From positions 15,284,230 through 15,348,229 of the forward strand of contig NC_134456.1 in NCBI RefSeq assembly GCF_047948215.1: a stretch of 64,000 bases of DNA. The letters are read 5' to 3'. Of the stretch, positions 46,900 to 59,733 are shown piece after piece. Source of the DNA: Lycorma delicatula. Lineage: Eukaryota; Arthropoda; Insecta; Hemiptera; Fulgoridae. Positions within the stretch are counted from its first letter, which is position 1. Every line of letters starts with the position of its first letter. The position numbers and the translations under genes are program-made. The notes below the pieces were generated by a model, which made no database searches, was not told the origin of the DNA, and saw only the letters and a list, made by a program, of their open reading frames with translations.

Positions 46900-48686
46900 A
46901 AATTCATCGAGATCTACATTAGCAGCAAGATCTTACTGTGCGAGTGGCACCATAAAATTTTCTAAACGGTTTTGCCCCATTGCTGAGTGAAGTTTCATTT
47001 TTATGATGCTAAGCTTAGAGAAGCTTTGCTTGTAAGAGCAACTTGTAGTCAGAATCGTGGTAAATTTTGTCATCAGATGATTAAAAGTAGAAAATATTGT
47101 CCCTCTGTTATGCTTGTATAGCCAATCTAACCATTCCTGAGCCTTGGGAGGGAGAAAACCTTTACTTTTTTTTTGTTTACAAAAGCCTTACTTTCGCCTC
47201 CAGTTCTGGAGAGTTTAGTATGAAAGACATTGAAAATCATTTTGACTGAACTCATAATTACCTAATCCCAATGTCACCAGTTTGCCTGTAGCATAAATTA
47301 CTTGTTTCGTCTCTTGGCTAAATCTATCATTTAACAACTCAATAATCTTGTCTAAAATGGCAAATACAAATAGCTTAACTTCTTCTTTTCCTTAACCACA
47401 AATGCTGTATTGGGATTATCATCTATTTTACTGGAAACTTTACGCTTTTTTGGTACAGAAATATCAATGTAAAGATGATCACATGTATCTTTTGCTCTGG
47501 AATAAATATTATTAAATGCAGTTTCTTCTATTCTTAACTCTTCTAAAGCAAGAACCAAACTTTCAACTTCTTCTATACCTTAGCATAAATCTATGTCCAG
47601 TGATTGAAGAGTTTTGCTCACTTTTATGATGATCTGAAGGATGGGATGCATAATTTGTAAAGCTGTAATAAAATCAAAAGATTTAATTTGATGCAAAATT
47701 CCTTTTACTTTAGCTCTTGTTTTTGAATCAGATGCATTTTCAACCGATTTCTCAGTAGATTTTATAATAAAGTCAAGCTGCTCATGCACGATGGAGACTG
47801 CTTCCGAACAACAAACCCGATGTGTCTCAGACAATGATTTGAAGGTTTTTAATTTGCTGTATGTTAATTTCACGAATTCCTCAAATACAGCATCTCTTTT
47901 CAGACTGCCTTTGATGAAATTATAAATTAACTGTATCGCACCAAAAAAAGTAAAAAATTACAGATTGTTTTTGTGGTTTGTGTAAACACTTACAAGAGAC
48001 AGAGAGATTAAGGCAATGGCCATAGCAGTGAACATATAAGATAGAATTTTTCATCTCTTTATACCTTGACTGCGCTCCAATAAAATGACCTGACATGTTC
48101 GACGCTCCATAGCAGCATACAGTCTCAATGTCCTTCCATGAAACACCCATTTCTTCAAAAGTACTGTTATAGTTTCGAAAATCGTTTCAGCATCAGAGAG
48201 CTTCAAATGTTCCAAGCAGGTAAATCTCTCAATTGGCTGTACTGAAGCACGATCTACATTTGTTCGTGATGACCTACATGATGTTAGTCGTAGATGGTGT
48301 ACATTATAAAGCACCATCCTGTAATAATGACTACTTGAATGTTTTATCTTGAACATAAGATTTTTAGGTTTTGTGTCGATGGTTGATGTACAAGGATTTT
48401 CAGGATTTTAAGTGCTTTCAAATAAATAATGTATTAAACATCTTGGTAAATTATACAAAGGTAAATACAAATTTAAAAATTTTTAAATCCTGATAATGAT
48501 TTTCAAACAATTATTTTGTTGTACTGCTATGCCACAAAGAAAAGGTTTTTTCCAATTACCTTGTGCTTCTTTTACATTTCCTTTACTTTTCAACTACGCA
48601 GTAAACATGCAAGAACTCTTTATCTTCTCTTTCTCTTTTTCTTGTGCTTTCTTTCTACATTCAGAACACGATGGTTTTTTTGACAT
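46900..48686 (-). pseudogene. Decayed hAT-type transposase (ZMYM1-like)
   Basis: The minus strand starts with ATG at 48686 (MSKKPSCSECRKKAQEKE), the typical basic N-terminus of this family. Later come ERFTCLEHLKLSDAETIF, ETVCCYGASNMSGHFIGAQ, YVHCYGHCLNLSV, a helical region with KLKTFKSLSETHRVCC, and near the end SAMGQNRLENFM. GASNMSG and YVHC-GH-LNL are hallmark blocks of hAT and ZMYM1-like proteins. The catalytic Asp expected just before GASNM is not present (CYGASNM). Several frameshifts and stops break the frame. The dimerisation domain at the C-terminus is reduced to traces. It is dead. Confidence 0.78.
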
Positions 48687-49385
48687 ATTAACGTTAATTC
48701 AATAGCTTATATAAATGCACAACATGATACGAAAAAAATATGTTATAATTTATAATATGTATTCTATTAATTCAGCTAAAAAAGTGAAACAATTGCACTT
48801 TACACTCCACCGATCATCGACTTCTACGATAAACAACTTATAGGTAATAAGAAAAAATTACTCAGTTAAAGGTTTACTCCCTTGTAGAAAAGACTCCTAT
48901 GAAAAACTCCATCTACTGTCCACTGGAGGGACTGTTCACTAGAACACTTAAAATTCTTTTTGTTACATCCTGGCGTAAAGTAGATTTTTAGTATCGTTGC
49001 GTGAAACTGAAATGCCACCTTATTTTTATGCCTGATGGGGATTACAAAAAAAGTGCATACGCTGATATGCACCTTGGGTTACTTTTACTCCCGTGTTCCA
49101 TTCTACAATGACTATAATGTACTATTTTTTTTTTTTTATTACTGGCATTTTTTACATATCAAAACTGCTATGTTCAATGCTCAAGTTATACCTAAAAAAA
49201 TCACTACATCGATTTTAATTTATAAAACAAAGTTGTTTATAAACAATTTTTTTCTTTTCACTTTATGCATACTTTGCTTGTTTTTCTAAGAAAGTACAAT
49301 GTCCATACTTTTATTGCCGTAAATATTACAGAAAAAATATGTAATTTGCCATTTTTTCAACTTTATTACTTTTTTCCTTTTTTTT
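48687..49385. other. No gene seen
   Basis: AT-rich; no recognisable exon. Open frames here have no domain. Confidence 0.6.
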
Positions 49386-51735
49386 CTTTTTGTCTTCAGT
49401 CATTTGATTAGTTTGATGCAGCTCCCTATCTAGTGCTAGTCGTTTCATTTCAGTATACCCTCTACATCCTACATCCCTAACAATTTGTTTTACATATTCC
49501 AAACGCGGCCTGCCTACACAATTTTTTCCTTCTACCTGTCCTTCCAATATTAAAGCTACTATTCCAGGATGCCTTAGTATGTGGCCTATAAGTCTGTCTC
49601 TTCTTTTAACTATATTTTTCCAAATGCTTCTTTCTTCATCTATTTGCCGCAATACCTCTTCATTTGTCACTTTATCCATCCATCTGATTTTTAACATTCC
49701 CCTATAGCACCGCATTTCAAAAGCTTCTAATATTTTCTTCTCAGATACTCCGATTGTCCAAGTTTCACTTCCATTTAAAGCGACACTCCAAACATACACT
49801 TTCAAAAATCTTTTCCTGACATTTAAATTAATTTTTGATGTAAACAAATTATATTTCTTACTGAAGGCTCGTTTAGCTTGTGCTATTCGGCATTTTATAT
49901 CGCTCCTGCTTCGTCCATCTATAGTAATTCTACTTCCCAAATAACAAAATTCTTCTACCTCCATAATCTTTTCTCCTCCTATTTTCACATTCAGCGGTCC
50001 ATCTTTGTTATTTCAACTACATTTCATTACTTTTGTTTTGTTCTTGTTTATTCTCATGCAATAGTTCTTGCGTAGGACTTCATCTATGCCGTTCATTGTT
50101 TCTTCTAAATCCTTTTTACTTTCGGCTAGAATTACTATATCATCAGCAAATCGTAGCATCTTTATCTTTTCACCTTGTACTGTTACTTCGAATCTAAATT
50201 GTTCTTTAACATCATTAACTGCTAGTTCCATGTAAAGATTAAAAAGTAACGAAGACAGGGAACATCCTTGTCGGACTCCCTTTCTTATTACGGCTTCTTT
50301 CTTATGTTCTTCAATTGTTACTGTTGCTGTTTGGTTCCTGTACATGTTAGCAATTGCTCTTCTATCTCTGTATTTGAAACCTAATTTTTTTTAAATGCTG
50401 AACATTTTATTCCAGTCTACGTTATCGAATGCCTTTTCTAGGTCTATAAACGCCAAGTATGTCGGTTTGTTTTTCTTTAATCTTCCTTCTACTATTAATC
50501 TGAGGCCTAAAATTGTTTCCCTTGTCCCTATACTTTTCCTGAAACCAAATCGGTCTTCTCCTAACACTTCCTCCACTCTCCTCTCAATTCTTCTGTATAG
50601 AATTCTAGTTAAGATTTTTGATGCATGACTAGTTAAACTAATTGTTCTGTATTCTTCACATTTATCTGCCCCTGCTTTCTTTGGTATCATTACTATAACA
50701 CTTTTTTTGAAGTCTGACGGAAATTCCCCTTTTTCATAAATATTATACACCAGCTTGTATAATCTATCAATCGCTTCCTCACCTGCACTGCGCAGTAATT
50801 CTACAGGTATTCCGTCTATTCCAGGAGCCTTTCTGCCATTTAAATCTTTTAATGCTCTCTTAAATTCAGATCTCAGTATTGTTTCTCCCATTTCATCCTT
50901 CTCAACTTCCTCTTCTTCCTCTATAACACCATTTTCTAATTCATTTCCTCCGTATAACTCTTCAATATATTCCACCCATCTATCGACTTTACCTATCGTA
51001 TTATATATTGGTGTACCATCTTTGTTTAACACATTATTAGATTGTAATTTATGTACCCCAAAATTTTCCTTAACTTTCCTGCATGCTCAGTCTATTTTAC
51101 CAATGTTCATTTCTCTTTCCACTTCTGAACACTTTTCTTTAATCCACTCTTCTTTCGTTAGTTTACACTTCCTGTTTATAGTATTTCTTAATTGTCGATA
51201 GTTCCTTTTACTTTCTTCATCACTAGCGTTCTTATATTTTCTATGTTCATCCATCAGCTGCAATATATCGTCTGAAACCCAAGGTTTTCTACCAGTTCTC
51301 TTTATTCCACCTAAGTTTGCTTCTGCTGATTTAAGAATTTCCTTTTTAACATTCTCCCATTCTTCTTCTAAATTTCTACCTTATCTTTTTTTCTCAGACC
51401 TCTTGCGATGTCCTCCTCAAAAATCTTCTTTACCTCCTCTTCCTCAAGCTTCTCTAAATTCCACCGATTCATCTGACACCTTTTCTTCAGGTTTTTAAAC
51501 CCCAATCTACATTTCATTATCACCAAATTATGGTCGCTATCAATGTCTGCTCCAGGGTAAGTTTGGCAGTCAACAAGTTGATTTCTAAATCTTTGCTTAA
51601 CCATGATATAATCTATCTGATACCTTGCAGTATCGCCTGACTTTTTCCAAGTGTATATTCTTCTATTATGATTTTTAAATTGGGTGTTGGCAATTACTAA
51701 ATTATACTTCGTGCAAAACTCTATAAGTCCAAGTT
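49386..51735 (-). mobile_element. RTE-type LINE, longest copy (part endonuclease to 3' end)
   Basis: A third independent copy of the RTE family. Its 3' end near 49386 has the same DRE and ATGACTGAAGAC-like tail as the arm copies, but followed by a mixed A/G tract rather than pure A. Its 5' end near 51735 falls inside the endonuclease. It lacks the first endonuclease half and is therefore 5'-truncated. No target duplication was identified. It gives the best view of the family's upstream coding part. Confidence 0.88.
49386..51735 (-). pseudogene. RTE LINE endonuclease-RT coding remnant
   Basis: Reading from 51735 down: YNLVIANTQFKNHNRRIYTW, QIDYIMVKQRFRN and GADIDSDHNLVIMKC (endonuclease end with the SDH catalytic block). 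Next come the linker and RT N-terminus (51032-50391) with FKRALKDLNGRKAPGIDGIP and FPSDFKKSVIVMIPKKAG, and motif A FIDLEKAFD. Motif B (RQGCSLSSLLFNLY) and FADD lie at 50345-50013. The thumb and C-terminus (49988-49326) contain YLGSRITIDGRS. Frameshifts near 50390 and at 50010-49990, and another near 51360, break it. The missing TASN-like residues at the end (DRELHQTNQ) show a small deletion. Confidence 0.87.
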
Positions 51736-51926
51736 TTCATCTGATAAAATATTGATTCAAAATCTAGTATTCACAATTCATAAGTAAACAGAAAACAATT
51801 CTAATCTTTAAAGTGGTAGCCATTTAAAATCTCAAATTTTAACATCTGAATACCAGTAATTTACAAAATAAAGTTTATCTTATTTAGTAAGTTAAATAAT
51901 GAGATCACGCTAAATGACTGAATAGA

Positions 51927-51930
<4 letters not shown>

Positions 51931-51979
<49 letters not shown>
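51931..51979. repeat. (at)n microsatellite
   Basis: About 24 uninterrupted at units. Confidence 0.95.
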
Positions 51980-51981
<2 letters not shown>

Positions 51982-53439
51982 CATTAAATAATTTATATTT
52001 TTTAAATGCTTTTTTAAATTAAATGACAATAGATATATTGATTATTAGGTCTTCTTTTTTTTTTAAAAAAAGACACATGGGTAACAAAACGTTTGTAGAT
52101 TAATAGAATTGAGATTTTTTTCTTAGAGTTTGAGTAATATTGAGAATAAAAGAACTCGACGATAGGTTGTTTTGCATGAGAAAATGTACAGATGCAGGAG
52201 TAGTGTTACCTGTGCTCATAAACAAAAGTAGTTTTGTCTTATCTGTTAGTGCATTAAGAAACATATTTCTCAGTATGTGAACTCCCATCAAGGCACTACT
52301 TCACATGTAATTTGTCCAAATGAACAGCCTGACGTGTCTTGACAGTTTCTGTCTGGTGTGACTTTTTTATAAAAATTTGGGTTGTGAAATTAACCGAGAT
52401 TGTAATTCTTGGGACCCAAATTAAATAATAAATTTACTGGTTTTATATGAAATTTGACCTAAAAACTTTAAGTTCTAGAACTGTATTTCTACTAGTTTTC
52501 AAAAAATTTAGGGTAAAAGACAGAAGATTGATTTCAAAAACCACACTGCATTATGTTTGGCATAAAATAAATTTGTTAAATGGGTAATAAAAATGTAGAA
52601 GTTTTAAACAAAATTTATAGAGAATTTGATTCTGAGTAGAATGATATGAATAAATTCACAGAAACTTTAAGCTTATAAGATATTTTATGAACAAAATTGT
52701 TTGTCAGGTGGAGTGCTGTGCATTCTCTGTGGCGAAGGACATTTTCAATAGTTTATTTAATTATTTGTAAGTTAATACTGTAAAATATTGTTTCTAAAAT
52801 ATTTATTTTTTTGATTTGTAATATTGAAAATTATTTCAATTTTTCAGGTCAGATTTCATATAAAACCTCTCAATTTACCCTTTAATTTAGGTCTCAAGAA
52901 TTACAGTCTGGATTTAATACAGAAGGTGCACAAAACAGAAAAAATCTTTTGCCAGATGACACTCTAACGAAGTGTTTCCAAACCTATTGTTAAGACTCAC
53001 TCTCTTTTTCTTTTTATTAATTTATAAATGCACAAACTGTCTCGTTCTTCTTACACTTTTGTAAAAGTAAATAAATTTGTATATTCAGCTAGCCTATTTT
53101 ATAGCCGATATTTATATTACTAATTTATTATTATTAATGCATTGTTCGGTCTAAATTTAGAGCTCTTACTGTCAACATTCACAGATTCATTATCTATTTC
53201 AACAATGTAGTGTAAAATTATATTTAAATGTTAACATATAATGATCATTATAACTTGTTAAAATTAATACTTAATCATCAACTGGACAATGTCTTTTAAT
53301 TATTACAAAATATGAACCGGCAAAGTTAATATTTAGTTAATATTAAGAACGTGACGACGGCTAATGACCTTAGTAGTCGATGCCCGTAAAGATTCAAGAA
53401 AAAAAATATATTTAGAGTAATTACACCTAACTGAGGTAT

Positions 53440-53545
53440 TACATTGAAGCGGTTAGTTATTTGAACACCTACGTTTGTTTACATGAACTTTCTTCTTTAT
53501 TTTCACCAGTAGAACATGTCCTAAAAGTATTTATGTGTGTGTGTG
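53440..53545 (-). repeat. Dispersed repeat, copy 2
   Basis: Related in reverse complement to 17765-17880 over tagaacatgtcct and flanking blocks. It runs into a (gt)n tract at 53534-53550. Confidence 0.6.
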
Positions 53546-53641
53546 TGTGTTCTTATTAACCTAAGCCTCAATTTAATTGACAGAAGTCTACAATGTATTA
53601 TTTGTAATTTAAACCAACAACACTTGTTTTATGTCTGACAG

Positions 53642-53724
53642 GTTAACAATTAAGGCAAAGTGTCCAATGGAGTTAAGAAATTTTCCAATGGATCGACAGT
53701 CATGTCCTTTGATACTTGGCAGCT
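53642..53724 (+). CDS. Cys-loop ligand-gated ion channel (GABA-receptor-like), Cys-loop exon
   Basis: 83 bp between acceptor tctgacag and donor gtcagt. It encodes LTIKAKCPMELRNFPMDRQS, then CPLILGS. The two cysteines are separated by 13 residues and frame the FPMD motif, the signature of the pentameric Cys-loop receptor family. CPM-L--FPMD is typical of anionic (GABA/glycine-type) insect subunits. An 83-bp exon at exactly this place is also a conserved feature of GABA-receptor genes as I know them. The exon starts in phase 1 and ends in phase 1, and joins 59734-59868 to give GSYAYPSHQ. The product is a membrane subunit; here only part of the extracellular ligand-binding domain is seen. Confidence 0.9.
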
Positions 53725-54586
53725 GTCAGTAAATAATCATAATCGATTAAGTATAATAGATAGTATTAACATGAATATGGTTGTAATTGATAGTGAATGT
53801 AAATATTATGTTTGTATAATAATTTTGTAAAATTAACTTAAAAATTTATCATTCTAACTTTCTTTTATATTTTTAATGATACTTGCTGAATACATTGGCT
53901 TACAGTCTAATATGTAATGATGCATAATCTTTAATAAAAATTGTATGAAAATAATAATAATAAACCTAACAAAGATTGTATTATTTTACAAAAGTACAAG
54001 AAATGTAATGTATAAATTTGATAAATAGGGTAATTAGAGATTTTTTAATTTTTATTAATGATGAAATTACTTTGAAAATTCTATTGTGAAAAGAATTACT
54101 CAACATTTAATAAGATAAATATTACAAAAAAATTGAAAATAAATACAATACTCAAACTTAATTTATTCTTAAATAATAAAAAAAATTACATGAACATTAA
54201 TTTTTCTAAAATAAGAAAAATAATTTCAATATGATGACTTATTACGCCGGCATGGTTTAGAATCAATAATGTACCACAAAAATAGATTATATAAAGAAAT
54301 TATTAAAAAGGTTTATTATAAAATACAAAATTATCAAAAGTTGGTAAGATTTTAGTTTTCTTGACACTGATGTCATATATACGTGTCAGAAATGCCTAGT
54401 TGTAAACAACCAACGGTGGTTTAGGTCATAATAATTAGAATTCACAGTTTGAATTTTGATATCCATGATGCATTATGATTGAAAAATTTCAACAGTTTTT
54501 AAAATCAATTACTGCATAATATTTCAGGAGTAAGTTATAAAAAAATTACCTCACAACTAGATTTTACTGTATGTAAATTTCTTTTG

Positions 54587-54638
54587 AAAAATCAGTCTCT
54601 GTATATATATTAAAAATCAACAACAGAGACTGATTTTT
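54587..54638. repeat. Inverted repeat, 15-bp perfect stem, 22-base loop
   Basis: aaaaatcagtctctg and its exact reverse complement around an AT-rich loop, 8 bases before an (at)n tract. Confidence 0.9.
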
Positions 54639-54641
54639 TAA

Positions 54642-54645
<4 letters not shown>

Positions 54646-54686
<41 letters not shown>
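54646..54686. repeat. (at)n microsatellite
   Basis: About 20 uninterrupted at units. Confidence 0.95.
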
Positions 54687-54689
<3 letters not shown>

Positions 54690-54916
54690 TCCAAATTGCA
54701 CAGCAATCTCTCAGGAGATAATTCTATTGCCAAAAATAAGACACATGTTCATATAAACATAGGTCAGAAAATGATTGATTAGCGAGTTTCGGCTCGCAAA
54801 AATTTAACATTGTTTTCTACTCCCTCTGTGAAATTAAACTGTACTAGAATTCTTGGGGTACAAATCGAGTGGTAAATTTGGTACTTACTAAATCGAATAA
54901 AAGTGGTCCCAGACCT

Positions 54917-54954
54917 CTATCTCAGTTAGGTTTTATGAAACCTAACTGAGATAG
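54917..54954. repeat. Perfect hairpin, 17-bp stem, 4-base loop
   Basis: ctatctcagttaggttt, tatg, aaacctaactgagatag. Confidence 0.93.
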
Positions 54955-55124
54955 TTTTTTTTTTTTTAATTAAAAAACTTTTAATAAAATTTGAACTTCT
55001 AAAATTTGTGTTTAATTTTAATAGACATTATTTACATCAATTTTCCCAGAATTAAATTCTCTCAAAATCAACTAGAATTTATTTACTTATTGGTAAATTA
55101 ACAAAGTTTTTTATTTCAAACCTA

Positions 55125-55152
55125 AAAAGGTTTATTTTCCAATAAACCTTTT
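55125..55152. repeat. Perfect hairpin, 12-bp stem, 4-base loop
   Basis: aaaaggtttatt, ttcc, aataaacctttt. Confidence 0.9.
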
Positions 55153-57479
55153 CATGTTTACCCTATTATTCTCTATATATGTATATATATATATATATAG
55201 AAAAAGAACAGTTATTACATTTACTCCAAAAAGAACTATTTCAAACATTATAGACAAAAAATTACATCACTGATTAAGTTCTGTGCTACGATTTTGCTAA
55301 AATTTATGATTACATTATATTATTAAAATTGATGTATAAATTATGAAGTGTATGAAACTTATATTATTATAATTAATTTTAGATAACTGATGAGATTAAA
55401 ATATTAGATGGAAAATATTAGGATTTTTATTTTTGTTAAAATTCAATAAAAAAAAATAAAAATAAAAAAAAAATAAAATATTAATATATAAAAAATATAT
55501 GTAACTTAATAGGTGTACAAGGAAGTTATGTGGTGTCCAGGTCAGATTTTTCTTTTAGATCCTCTGTCCACTTAACATGGTTTAATACTATTAAATTATT
55601 TTACTCTACTAATCTCAACATATGTATTAAACAAAAAAATTCAGTTACCAGTTTGTAAATATTCCAGTTATCTTTCTTCTAAATTTTGTCTTCTACAAGT
55701 GTTGTCTAGAGGAAAAAATTAATTCAGAAATACTTTGTAATTTACTCATTATTCTGGCTTATCTCTTATAAAGTATTTTCCTGCACTGTTACTGCATTAC
55801 TCCAAGCATTTATCACTGTCAGCAAGCTTCCTGAAACAGTAACAGAACATTAGATGCATTAGCAATTTTTTTTTTGTTTTAAAACAGCAGTATTAAAAGT
55901 TAAGTATGGTTTTGCAAGATGAAAGTATATTTTTTTTATAAGAGATAGGAGGACTGAGGAACAAAAGTTACAGCACATCTCAACAAAAATTCATTTATAA
56001 GTTAATACATGAGCATGTGAAGCATCCTTGAATTACTGACCAATGCCTCCAACAATTTCTTTTCACCCGTTCTCAAATTACTACATATTACAGATTCTCA
56101 TGTTAATTACATAAAATTCATTTTTTTCTAGATCCTAGAGGACAAACTCCAGACTAAGATGATTTTTCTCAATCTCTTTGATGTTTTGGTTTCCAAATCT
56201 TGGTTATACTTTTGGACAATTACACCTTTTGAAGTATTTAAAAAAAATATACTACAAAATTTTTTTTTACTGTTTTTACCCTCAAAGTACTCAAACAGAA
56301 ATGTTTCTGTTCGAGAAAAGAAACTGTTTAAGAAAAGAAAATGTTTCTATACACAGAGAACATGTTGATGTTGATGTTTCTATATAACAGAGAAGTACTC
56401 AAGATGGAAATGTTTCTTTCTTGTTTAAAAGCATAATACAAATTTTGCTTTAACATGATACACATATTCCAGTTTTTTAATTCAAGTTAGTTAAAAGTTT
56501 TACAAATTTCCATTTCTAATACTTCACAGACAGCTGAACAATATTTTTTCCTATTAATAGCAGATGTTTTTATTATTTTTTGTAAATCTTTATTATTCAA
56601 TTTTTTTAATACACCTTTTTCTTTTGTAAACCTTAATGGTTCAAAAGTTTGATATCATTTAATTCTTGGTACAATCCCAAACAATGTGTTCTTACTAGCA
56701 CAAAGTGATCTCAAAATGAATACAGTTTTTGTAACTGATTTGATAAAAAATATTTTATCTCGTATTGTTTACTCAGTTGGAACATGTTTCATAAAATAAT
56801 ATTAATTTGTAACTCATTATTAAAAGTTTAAAGCCTTTTTTATTTGAATCAATCAAATTAAAATTTTAGATTTTCCTACAACCACTTTCGACTACTTCTT
56901 TACTGATTTAATTTAAAGTTTAAATAAGTGTGTTTACTAACTGTAAGAGTATGCCAACTGCAAAAGTATTTTTGGAATACTTACAATATGTTCAACTCAT
57001 TTTCAAAAGAAACCCCCCTTTATTAAATGGTAGAACAATATTGTTGCTTCTATGCCAAGTCAAAATTTAAAAAATTCAGTATTTTATTCAGAAAATTTTT
57101 CATGTAATTTTTTTGCATATCATCATTAGAATATGAGAAAATCTTTAAGTGTAAAAATAATGTAATTTGATTCGTGTAAGAAGTCAATATCAGTGAGTTT
57201 TGGTATAATAATAATACCATCATCAATGCAGTTGGTAGTACCACTGATCAGTCGACATCATAGTTGGAGGGAAACGTTTTCTATGTTCACTCTATTTTTA
57301 ACCCGTGCAATGAGTATCTTGTTACTGTGAGTGTCTTCTTGTTACTATATTGCATGCTAGTATTCTGTAAATCTTGTCATCCAAAAAAACTTGTGTAACT
57401 TTAGAGGTTATCATTTTAATTTTTTTTAATGTACTTTTAATTTTTGTTTATTACTTAAGTGAAAAAAGGAATTTGTATT

Positions 57480-58780
57480 ATGATGACAGGAAGGTTTATG
57501 ATGGATAACAGTAAAGATGTGGAAGATTTACTTAAAGAACTTGCTAGTAATGTTGAAAATAGCACTTATTTATTCAATGATGATACAGATAAAGATCCAA
57601 ATTTCTTACAAACTGTGAAGAAAACAGCAAAGTAAGCAGCAGTACATTTTCAAGTAATTCATATGGATATTGCATAGGGAAAGTGTTTCAAATGTTAGTT
57701 CTCATCATAAACATGATAATGCTTCTGAAAAAAACTGCACCACTTGAAAACAAAGCTACATTTAGTGACAAAGAGACTTATTCAGAAAATGGTTCATTCA
57801 TCCCTTTGTATCAATGAAAACTCTGACCCTGGGATTAGTGATTTAACCCTAAATAAAAACCCAAATAATGTTAATCAAAAGAAACTCAAAGCAGTCTAAA
57901 AAGATGGAGAAAAGAAGATAAATCAAAATGGAAAAAGAATCTTATAAAAAACATGATATTCCTGTGAACCTTATAAAACCATGAACAAAGTTCTCATGCC
58001 GACCTAAGTTTTCAGAAAAAGAGAGACTATGTAACCATTTTCTTCATGTCAAAATCTTTATTTTTTTAATAAAATGGATACTAGATTTAGGGTGTGTCAA
58101 AGGTTTTTTGAAAAAACTTTGTCTATTCCTAATGGACCAATTCTGAAAGCTTTAGAAGGGAAGAATGATTGTGGGATCTTTGTGGGCAGGGATAAGAGGG
58201 GTACATTCACTCTTGGAAACAAACACTCTGAAGACCAAATGAATTATCTTAACAGTACAATGAGAGTTTCCCTACAATGGAGTCACATTATTGTAGGAAG
58301 TCTAGCAGCAGAAGATACTTGGATAAAAATCTGTCTATTTTAAAAATGTATTTTCTTTATAAAGAAATTTGTAAAAATAAACAAATAAAACCAGTCTGCC
58401 AGTCTGTGTACCGCACATACTTTTGCAAAAAATATAATTTATCTTTTTTCAAACCAAAGGAAAAAATGTGCACTATACAAAAAATATAAAGAAATGAAAG
58501 ATGAAGTTAAGAAAAGTGAACTGAAACAGTATTATAGTCACCAGCAGAGAAAAACAGACGGTAATAAAGCAAAAGAAAATGATAATCATAGAGCAAATAC
58601 AGACACTGAAGTTATAGAGCACAAGTATCTTGAATCCAGCCACAGTCATAGGGAATGTAACTAACTCCATGCATACGACTATTGAGTCAGACAAGTCAGT
58701 TGGTATTTTAATTTACCAATTGTAGCAAAGAAATATGGCAATAATATTCTACCAGAACCACATTTGTCAGAAGAAAGTGA
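57480..58780 (+). pseudogene. Decayed transposon-derived gene of a widespread insect family
   Basis: It opens with a 51-codon frame at 57480 (MMTGRFMMDNSKDVEDLL). After stops come RWRKEDKSKWKKNLIKN, then FRVCQRFFEKTLSIPNGPIL, RDKRGTFTLGNKHSEDQ, a frameshift, and MESHYCRKSSSRRYLDKNLS with KMYFLYKEICKN and FFKPKEKMC. Near the end it reads KYLESSHSHREC. I recall this order (K-W-KN, CQ--F--TL, VESHYCR-SS-R-YL, SFF-PK-D-C, LE-GH----D) from many uncharacterised insect and cnidarian proteins that look transposase-derived. Their reaction is not known to me. The copy lacks the middle part and has several frameshifts. It sits in sense orientation in the channel intron. Confidence 0.6.
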
Positions 58781-59733
58781 GGTAGATAGTTAATAGAACT
58801 TAAAAACTGAATCTTTTTTTAAAAAAGTAAAGATTTTTATCTTTTGTTTTATTAAATTAGCAGTAATTCTTAGTTGTATTAATTAATTATTGTTATATAT
58901 TATTATTAGCTCTGCTTATTTCTGTATTATTTTTCCAGCTGTTTTAATGAAATAACATTACTGTTATAATTATTAGCAGTAGCTTGTTGATGTATCAATT
59001 GGTTAAATTGCATTAGACAAATTTAAAAAAAAAAGATATGAGCACTAGTTCCAATATGAGCGAGTTTTTGTTAATATTTTTCTATTCTGATATTGTAATT
59101 TGTATTTTAATTTCTGTGATCACAAAATAAAGTTGAGAAATCATTAATATTAAAAAAGACCTAAGTGCAAAAACATTTTTTTTTAAATTATTTTAAAACC
59201 CATAACTGCTATAATTCAATGTAGTATATAAAATTAGTTATGTTTTTGTTTTAAAAAGTACTGCAACATTCATTTTAATAAGAATTTATTTTTAAAATTC
59301 ATTAGTAACTTTTGGCAGGACAGTGACGATATGTTCATTTAAAAAAGTATTTCTTAAAACTCAACGCTGATCGATTGTAGCATTTGGTCAAATATTAAAG
59401 TTGTTTTTTGAACACTTCAAGGAGGATATTTATTTGAACTACTTCAAGACTTCCTGAAAGTATGATTTTTAGTAATTTGAAAGAGTTGTTAAAATTTTGT
59501 ATTGTTTTAGGAAGGTTTATAAAGTTTTTATTTTACTGATCAGCAACCACTTTTGGCTTGAAAAAGGTATGAGAAGCTAGTGGTTAGTTAAGTACCCATT
59601 ATTTATGGAGGTAGTAGTTAATATCTAGGACATTTTTCATTTTACATTAGCATAATTTGTTTACATTTTTTTTGTTTTTTTTTATTACTGAGATCATGTG
59701 GTAATAAAGATGTACAATATCTGTTATCTACAG
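58781..59733. other. Ion-channel intron, 3' part
   Basis: AT-rich; nothing recognised apart from the acceptor tract before the exon at 59734. Confidence 0.65.

Larger units (their letters stand above)
51736..53641. other. Upstream intron or flank of the ion-channel exons
   Basis: AT-rich with a long (at)n tract at 51931-51979. No upstream channel exon (ligand-binding loops before the Cys-loop) was recognised. The dispersed repeat at 53440-53545 lies just before the exon. Confidence 0.6.
53725..57479. other. Ion-channel intron, 5' part
   Basis: AT-rich intron with several perfect hairpins, a second (at)n tract and a third relative of the dispersed repeat (about 54700-54810). No further exon was recognised. 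Overlapping open frames at 56159-56387 have no domain. Confidence 0.65.
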
